Shown here in pieces: positions 1 to 3,928 of a stretch of DNA of 6,384 bases. The notes beneath the pieces are model-generated. The model made no database searches, was not told the origin of the DNA, and saw nothing but the letters and a program-made list of their open reading frames with translations. Source of the DNA: Actinomycetes bacterium (lineage in GTDB: Bacteria > Actinomycetota > Actinomycetes > Actinomycetales > Cellulomonadaceae). The stretch is taken from NCBI GenBank assembly GCA_023412515.1, contig JAEYNO010000172.1, positions 1 to 6,384 of the forward strand, in the 5' to 3' direction. The position numbers and the translations under genes were made by a program. The first letter of the stretch is position 1; the number at the start of each line of letters is the position of its first letter.

Positions 1-24
1 GGGCACGCCGCTCCCGGCGTGCCC
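1..24 (-). terminator. Hairpin downstream of clgR, probable transcription terminator
   Basis: Positions 1-10 (GGGCACGCCG) pair perfectly with 15-24 (CGGCGTGCCC) around a 4-base loop, starting 22 nt after the clgR stop. This is the right place for a terminator ending the cluster. Whether a U-run follows cannot be seen because the window ends; many actinobacterial terminators lack one. The symmetric stem could also serve a converging gene beyond the edge. Confidence 0.65.
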
Positions 25-46
25 GGCCCTCCGTGATGCCTGTGCG

Positions 47-385
47 TCAGCCGACGGGCGTGAGCTCCGACCGCGGCATGGCCCACCCGGCGTCGCCGAG
101 GTCGGACCCGGCGGCCAGGTCGGCGGGGACGGTGTCGGGGATGTGCAGACCCTCGGCCACCGCGACACGGTCGCTGACCTCGCGCAGCACGAGCGACAGC
201 GGCACGTCGAGCGCGTCGCAGATGCTGCTGAGCAGCTCGGACGACGCCTCCTTCTGACCGCGCTCGACCTCGCTGAGGTAGCCGAGCGAGACGCGGGCTG
301 CCGAGGAGACCTCACGCAGGGTGCGGCCCTGGCGCTGGCGCGCGTCCCGCAGGACGTCACCGATCTCTCGTCGTAGGACGACCAT
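47..385 (-). CDS. clgR: ClgR-type Xre-family transcriptional activator of Clp protease genes
   Basis: A 112-residue DNA-binding protein. Residues about 5-65 form a Cro/C1-type helix-turn-helix; the run VSLGYLSEVERGQKEASSE (32-50) is the hallmark of actinobacterial ClgR. In Streptomyces, Corynebacterium and Mycobacterium, ClgR activates clpP1P2, clpC and other proteolysis or stress genes, and is itself degraded by Clp. Residues 66-112 form a short acidic tail of low complexity without another recognisable domain. The ATG at 385 follows a strong AAGGGGGGAG site 5 nt upstream and matches the usual family N-terminus. The frame is open further upstream, but no other start is as well supported. The gene follows cinA after 208 bp and likely has its own promoter. 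The protein ends TPVG rather than with the terminal alanines reported to matter for Clp turnover in Streptomyces ClgR. Assignment is strong from sequence and position next to pgsA/cinA. Confidence 0.94.
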   Translation of the reverse strand: MVVLRREIGDVLRDARQRQGRTLREVSSAARVSLGYLSEVERGQKEASSELLSSICDALDVPLSLVLREVSDRVAVAEGLHIPDTVPADLAAGSDLGDAGWAMPRSELTPVG

Positions 386-390
386 CTGGG

Positions 391-400
391 CTCCCCCCTT
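391..400 (-). promoter_or_regulatory. Ribosome binding site of clgR
   Basis: The minus strand reads AAGGGGGGAG, then CCCAG, then ATG. This is the best Shine-Dalgarno in the window, at ideal spacing, and it fixes the clgR start at 385. Confidence 0.85.
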
Positions 401-461
401 CACGTCACGTCCTCGGTCGACGGACGGTCCCGCGGGGTGCGCGGCCGTCCCACTCGCTGCA

Positions 462-479
462 CCCGGCCTCACGGCCGGG
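462..479 (-). other. GNRA-capped stem-loop in the predicted clgR leader
   Basis: On the minus strand CCCGGCC and GGCCGGG form a perfect 7-bp stem closed by GTGA, which in RNA is a GUGA (GNRA-type) tetraloop. Only the clgR-sense strand gives this stable loop; the other strand gives UCAC. It lies 77 nt upstream of the clgR start with no U-rich run after it, so it is not a classical terminator. It may be a leader structure affecting stability or read-through from cinA. Confidence 0.45.
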
Positions 480-541
480 AGGCGACCACCGTACCGCGCG
501 CCGCCGACGCGTGCGCCTGAGGGGCGGGTGGTGGTCCGGGT

Positions 542-553
542 GGTGTTCACACC
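542..553. repeat. 12-bp inverted repeat at the predicted clgR transcription start
   Basis: The minus strand reads GGTGT-GA-ACACC, a perfect 5-bp inverted repeat around a 2-base centre. It lies immediately downstream of the candidate -10 element, where a bound protein could block initiation. It contains one half (TGTGAAC) of a Rex-type operator, but the second half is not at the right spacing. It could be an operator or coincidence. Confidence 0.3.
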
Positions 554-559
554 GTCCCC

Positions 560-585
560 AACGCGGCGCCGCCCCGTCGTGTTCC
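560..585 (-). promoter_or_regulatory. Candidate ECF sigma-R/H-type promoter for clgR
   Basis: On the minus strand GGAAC (585-581) is separated by exactly 18 nt from GTT (562-560). This fits the GGAAY-N18-GTT pattern used by Streptomyces sigma-R and mycobacterial sigma-H, and also resembles sigma-E sites because CGTT is present. It lies just past the cinA stop. Transcription would begin near 551-554, giving a clgR leader of roughly 165 nt. ECF-sigma control of clgR is known in Mycobacterium and Corynebacterium. The motif is short and chance matches occur in GC-rich DNA, so this remains a candidate. Confidence 0.5.
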
Positions 586-593
586 CCGCCGCG

Positions 594-1076
594 TCAGCAC
601 TCACCCGGCAGCGACGCGAGCGCCAGCGCGAGCACGGCGCGCACGGTCCCGACGCGCACCTGCGCACGGTCCCCCGCGAGCTCGAGGCTGCGGACCTCGC
701 GCACCCCCGCAGCGACCACGGCGACGTGCACGGTGCCCGGCGGACGGCCGTCCTGGGGGTCGGGCCCCGCGACCCCGGTCGTCGCGAGGCCGACGTCGGC
801 GCCGCACACGCGACGCACGCCCGCAGCCATCGCCAGCGCCACGTCGGGGTCGACCGCGCCACGGGCGGCGAGCAGCTCCGCGTCGACACCCAGCACGCTC
901 GCCTTGAGGTCGGTGGCGTACGCGACGACGCCCCCGCGCAGCACCGCCGACGCGCCGGGCACGTCGACGAGCGACGACGCGACGAGCCCTCCCGTGAGGG
1001 ACTCCGCGGCCGCGACCGTCAGGCCCGTGCGGGCGAGCAGCCCCACGAGCCGCCGGGCGTCGGGCAGCGCGCTCAC
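594..1076 (-). CDS. cinA: CinA C-terminal family protein (nicotinamide-nucleotide amidohydrolase, PncC-like)
   Basis: A 160-residue stand-alone CinA C-terminal domain. Characterised members deamidate nicotinamide mononucleotide to nicotinic acid mononucleotide, feeding pyridine-nucleotide salvage; the name comes from competence-induced genes. Visible family motifs are AAAESLTGG at 22-30 with the conserved Ser26, PGAS at 40-43, GGVVAYATDLK at 48-58 with Tyr53 and Lys58, TGVAGPD at 100-106, the RPPGTVHVAV strand at 111-120, and a GDR-xxx-R ending near 135-141. The N-terminal molybdopterin-binding-like (COG1058) domain of full-length CinA is absent, which is common in actinobacteria. The GTG start at 1076 overlaps the pgsA TGA as GTGA, a typical coupled arrangement, so both proteins should be made from one message. 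A weak GGCGGGG lies just upstream of the start. The protein looks soluble and cytoplasmic. The family call is secure; the exact substrate is inferred from relatives. Confidence 0.94.
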   Translation of the reverse strand: MSALPDARRLVGLLARTGLTVAAAESLTGGLVASSLVDVPGASAVLRGGVVAYATDLKASVLGVDAELLAARGAVDPDVALAMAAGVRRVCGADVGLATTGVAGPDPQDGRPPGTVHVAVVAAGVREVRSLELAGDRAQVRVGTVRAVLALALASLPGEC

Positions 1077-1666
1077 AGCCCCGCCGACGGCGGGACGCCG
1101 GCGGCACGACGGATGCGCACTGCGGCCCGCACGTAGTCCACGCCGGTCACGAGCGTGACCGCGACCGCGGCCGCCATGACCACCGCCGCGACGACGCCGA
1201 CGAACGCGGGCAGGTGGTCGAGCGGCAGCAGGTACAGCGAGAGCGCGACGGACTGCAGGACGGTCTTGAGCTTGCCGCCGCGCGACGCCGGGAGCACCAC
1301 GTAGCGCAGCAGGAAGAACCGCATGACCGTGATCCCGAGCTCGCGCACGAGCACGAGCACCGTGACGGCCCACCAGAGGTCGCCCAGCCACGAGAGCAGG
1401 ACGAGCGCGGCGCCGATGAGGAGCTTGTCGGCGATCGGGTCGAGCATCTTGCCCAGGTCGGTGACCTGGCCGGACCGGCGCGCGAGCCAGCCGTCGAGCC
1501 GGTCGGACGCGGCGGCGGCCACGAACAGCGCCGTCGCGAGCAGGCGTCCGCCGACCGTGTGCCCACCGTCCGCGAGCAGCGCGAGCGCGAAGAACGGCAC
1601 GACCGCGATGCGCAGCACGGTCACGACGTTGGCCGGGTTCCAGGCGGAGGGAGCGTCGGCGACCAC
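1073..1666 (-). CDS. pgsA: CDP-diacylglycerol--glycerol-3-phosphate 3-phosphatidyltransferase PgsA
   Basis: Integral membrane enzyme that transfers the phosphatidyl group from CDP-diacylglycerol to glycerol-3-phosphate, the committed step to phosphatidylglycerol and cardiolipin. The complete CDP-alcohol phosphotransferase signature is present at residues 55-80: D55-R-L-D58-G, A62-R63, G72, D76 and D80, with exact family spacing. Further PgsA-like marks are NPANVVTVLRI at 10-20, REL at 108-110 and GKLKT at 131-135. Hydrophobic helices lie near 16-31, 40-53, 81-95, 97-119, 136-148 and 153-175. The GTG at 1666 gives 197 residues, close to the usual PgsA length, and puts the Asn-Pro-x-Asn helix near the N-terminus. 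An ATG at 1705 would add 13 Arg/Pro-rich residues and is the main alternative. A 1777 start would overlap the upstream gene and is unlikely. Related CDP-alcohol enzymes such as cardiolipin or inositol-phosphate synthases are less likely given the GKxKT motif and the neighbourhood. Confidence 0.93.
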   Translation of the reverse strand: MVADAPSAWNPANVVTVLRIAVVPFFALALLADGGHTVGGRLLATALFVAAAASDRLDGWLARRSGQVTDLGKMLDPIADKLLIGAALVLLSWLGDLWWAVTVLVLVRELGITVMRFFLLRYVVLPASRGGKLKTVLQSVALSLYLLPLDHLPAFVGVVAAVVMAAAVAVTLVTGVDYVRAAVRIRRAAGVPPSAGL

Positions 1667-1686
1667 GCGCCCCAGCCTACGGGGCG
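1667..1686 (-). promoter_or_regulatory. Candidate -10 element for a leaderless pgsA transcript
   Basis: The minus strand has TAGGCT (1679-1674), fitting the actinobacterial TANNNT -10 pattern, followed by 7 nt and then the GTG start at 1666. That spacing would put the transcription start on or next to the start codon. No good Shine-Dalgarno precedes this GTG, which agrees with a leaderless message. No convincing -35 was found. The hexamer sits in the loop between CGCCCC (1668-1673) and GGGGCG (1681-1686) on the plus strand, which could pair. Confidence 0.35.
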
Positions 1687-1751
1687 GGCGCGGCCCGACC
1701 CTCATCTCGCAGGTCACGGGTCCAGGACGCCCGCCCGGGACGCCACGCGCC
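1667..1751 (-). other. Spacer between the GGDEF-EAL gene and pgsA
   Basis: This 85-bp gap follows the TGA of the GGDEF-EAL gene. It holds a direct repeat of GGACGCC (plus strand 1725-1731 and 1738-1744), the alternative pgsA ATG at 1705, and the -10-like hexamer near the preferred GTG. No clear terminator hairpin with a U-tract is present, so read-through from upstream into pgsA is possible. Confidence 0.4.
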
Positions 1752-3917
1752 TCAGGCGGGCGGCAGCGCACCGCCATACAGCCACCCCTGGCCGTAGCGC
1801 CAGCCGTTGCGGCGCAGGAAGTCGGCCTGCTCCTCGTTCTCGATGCCCTCCGCGATCGTCACCATCGCGAGCTCGCGCGCGAGCGCCCCGAGCGCGCGGG
1901 TCACCTTGCCGGCGGTCGGGTCGTGCGGGATGCCCGACGTGAACGACATGTCGAGCTTGACGCCCGCCACGGGCAGGTCGCGCAGGTACGACAAGGGCGA
2001 GACCCCGGTCCCGAAGTCGTCCAGCAGGATGGGCACGCCCGCGGCGGAGAGCTGGGTCAGCTCGTGGCGGATGCGCGTCCCGGACGCCACGAGCGAGGAC
2101 TCCGTCAGCTCGAGCACCAGGCGCCCCGCCGTCACGCGGTGCCGCGACAGGTCCTGCAGGAGGCGCGTCGCGAGCTCGGAGTCGCCCAGCTGGTCCGCCG
2201 ACACGTTGACGGACACCCAGCGCGCGTCGTCGGCGGTGCGCGCCAGGAACTCCACGACGCGCGACGCGACGAACTGCCCGAGCAGCACCGACACGCCCGC
2301 CTCCTGGAGGTGCGGGAGGAACGTGCCCGGCAGCAGCAGGCCCCGCTGCGGGTGCTGCCAGCGCACGAGCGCCTCGTACCCGACGACGCGGGCGTCCGAC
2401 AGGTCGACGATCGGCTGGTAGTGCACGACCAGCTGGTCGTGCTCGATCGCGTCCACGATCTCGCGTTGCAGCGTCGGCGCGGTCGACAGCTCCATCGACG
2501 CGTCGTACACCTCGGTGCGGCCGCGACCGCCCTGCTTGGCGCGGTACAGGGCCGCGTCGGCAGCCGCGAGGAGCGTCGGCGCGCCGGCGGTGACCAGGTG
2601 CTGGTCCGCGAGCGCGATGCCCACGCTCGCCGCGACGGACAGGCGGCGCCGCCCCACCCGCACCGGTTCCGCGAGCCCGGCGTGGATCGCGTTCGCGACC
2701 TCGAAGACCGCCCGCGCCGCGTGAACCGACTGCAGCACCACGACGAACTCGTCGCCGCCCAGCCGCGCGACGGTGCCGCCCCCGGCCGTCGCGGCGCGCA
2801 GCACGCCCGCGACGTGCACGAGGATGTCGTCCCCGGCGGCGTGGCCGTACCGGTCGTTGACGGCCTTGAAGCCGTCGAGGTCGCACGCGAGCACCGACAC
2901 CCGGTCGACCGCGCCCGGCTGCGACAGCGCCGTGTGCAGCACCTCCTGCAGCAGCGTGCGGTTGGCCAGCCCGGTCAGGGGGTCGTGCATGGCCCGGTGC
3001 GTGAGCATCTCCGCCTGCATGCGGGACTCCGTCGCGTCGCGCACCTGGACGACGAAGTGGTCGGGCCGGCCGTCGGCGCCGCGCACGAGCGCCGCGTCGA
3101 GCACGACCCAGACGAGCTGCTCGTCCGCGCGCCGGCACCGCATCTCGAGCGAGAAGCGCTGCTGGCCGCCGCCTAGGAGCCGGTCGGTCGCCGCCCGCTG
3201 GGCCGCGTGGTCCTCGGGCGCGCTGAGGTCCGCCATGGGGTACCCGCGCAGGGCCTGCACGTGGGTCCCGAGCAGCTCGGCGAGCGCGACGTTGGCCTCG
3301 GTGATGCGCCATTCGAGGTCGACGAGCGCCATCCCGATCGGCGCGTTCTCCATCGCGACGCGGAACTGCGTCTCGCTGCGCGACAGCGCGACCTCGACGT
3401 CGCGGCGCGCGGTGATGTCGACGACCGTGGTCAGCACGGCGGCCTCGTCGTCGTCCGCGGGCACGCCGCGGCTCGTGACCTGGACGACCGACGGACGCGC
3501 ACCCGCCAGCGGCGGGACGAGCGTGACCACCGTGGTGCGCTCCGGCTCGCCGTGGCGACCGAGCACCTGCGCGGGGCTCACCGCCAGCCCCCGGTCGTCG
3601 AGCAGCACGAGCGGCAGGTCCGCGACCGCGACGCCCACGACCGCCTCGCGGGCCACGCCCAGGATCTCGGCCGCGCGCTCGGACAGGTCCAGCACGCGCG
3701 CGTCGTGCGACTGCACGACGACGCCCTCGTGCGTGACGCTCTGCAGCGCGTCGTACCGCCGGCGCAGCTGCCGGGCCACGTGCACGAGCTCGGCGTTGCG
3801 CCGCGACTGCGTCCGCTCGCGCCGCAGCAGCACGAGCACGGTCACGAGGGAGACGACCGCGACGAGCGCGATGACGGCGCTGACGACGCCGTACGGTCCG
3901 ACCAGGTCTGCGCCCAC
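1752..3917 (-). CDS. Membrane-anchored PAS-PAS-GGDEF-EAL cyclic-di-GMP cyclase/phosphodiesterase
   Basis: A 721-residue signalling enzyme that should make c-di-GMP from GTP (GGDEF) and/or hydrolyse it to pGpG (EAL). One N-terminal membrane helix (about 9-31) is followed by RRER, predicting a cytoplasmic C-terminus. A charged helical linker leads to a divergent PAS-like region (about 53-170) and a clearer PAS domain (about 180-300). The GGDEF domain (about 305-465) has metal-site Asp346 in DLDGFK and an intact GGDEF at 387-391. The usual RxxD inhibitory site is AGGG (378-381), so product inhibition through it is unlikely. The EAL domain (about 480-715) keeps the family's catalytic and metal positions: E515 in EAL, N571, E603 or E606 in ELTES, D633-D634 in DDFGTG, K654, E690 and Q710. 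Both halves therefore look active, though one may dominate. The GTG start at 3917 lies 11 nt after the ftsK stop with no clear Shine-Dalgarno, suggesting translational coupling. The PAS ligand is unknown. Confidence 0.93.
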   Translation of the reverse strand: MGADLVGPYGVVSAVIALVAVVSLVTVLVLLRRERTQSRRNAELVHVARQLRRRYDALQSVTHEGVVVQSHDARVLDLSERAAEILGVAREAVVGVAVADLPLVLLDDRGLAVSPAQVLGRHGEPERTTVVTLVPPLAGARPSVVQVTSRGVPADDDEAAVLTTVVDITARRDVEVALSRSETQFRVAMENAPIGMALVDLEWRITEANVALAELLGTHVQALRGYPMADLSAPEDHAAQRAATDRLLGGGQQRFSLEMRCRRADEQLVWVVLDAALVRGADGRPDHFVVQVRDATESRMQAEMLTHRAMHDPLTGLANRTLLQEVLHTALSQPGAVDRVSVLACDLDGFKAVNDRYGHAAGDDILVHVAGVLRAATAGGGTVARLGGDEFVVVLQSVHAARAVFEVANAIHAGLAEPVRVGRRRLSVAASVGIALADQHLVTAGAPTLLAAADAALYRAKQGGRGRTEVYDASMELSTAPTLQREIVDAIEHDQLVVHYQPIVDLSDARVVGYEALVRWQHPQRGLLLPGTFLPHLQEAGVSVLLGQFVASRVVEFLARTADDARWVSVNVSADQLGDSELATRLLQDLSRHRVTAGRLVLELTESSLVASGTRIRHELTQLSAAGVPILLDDFGTGVSPLSYLRDLPVAGVKLDMSFTSGIPHDPTAGKVTRALGALARELAMVTIAEGIENEEQADFLRRNGWRYGQGWLYGGALPPA

Positions 3918-3928
3918 CGGACGGCCGC

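Larger units (their letters stand above)
386..593 (-). promoter_or_regulatory. cinA-clgR intergenic region (probable clgR promoter and leader)
   Basis: This 208-bp gap is the longest non-coding stretch in the window. From cinA toward clgR it holds the GGAAC-N18-GTT promoter candidate, the GGTGTGAACACC palindrome, a weak -10-like TACGGT at 493-488 without a recognisable -35, the GNRA hairpin, a CCCGCGGG palindrome at 429-436, and the clgR ribosome binding site. I did not recognise a clear ClgR operator here. Confidence 0.6.

Noticed and set aside
33..257. Small plus-strand frame opposite clgR
   Set aside because: Ser/Arg-rich shadow of clgR with no ribosome binding site or recognisable family.
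535..556. Possible Rex operator (TGTGAAC half-site) upstream of clgR
   Set aside because: The second half-site TTCACA is not present at the required 3-base spacing; only a short palindrome of different geometry remains.
386..889. Upstream in-frame extension of clgR to a start at 889
   Set aside because: The extension crosses the cinA coding region and reads as low-complexity sequence. The ATG at 385 has a strong ribosome binding site and matches the family N-terminus.
986..999. KOPS-like sequence (FtsK-orienting GGGNAGGG) on the minus strand
   Set aside because: The site reads CCCTCCCG on the plus strand, one base off the consensus, and I saw no other match in the window, so no orientation signal can be claimed.
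1667..1777. N-terminal extension of pgsA to a start at 1777
   Set aside because: It would overlap the end of the GGDEF-EAL gene and add Arg/Pro-rich residues not typical of PgsA.
1323..3176. 617-codon open frame on the plus strand, antisense to pgsA and the GGDEF-EAL gene
   Set aside because: Its translation is Arg/Ala/His-rich low-complexity sequence with no recognisable domain. Long antisense frames are expected in DNA this GC-rich, and the minus strand has well-supported genes here.
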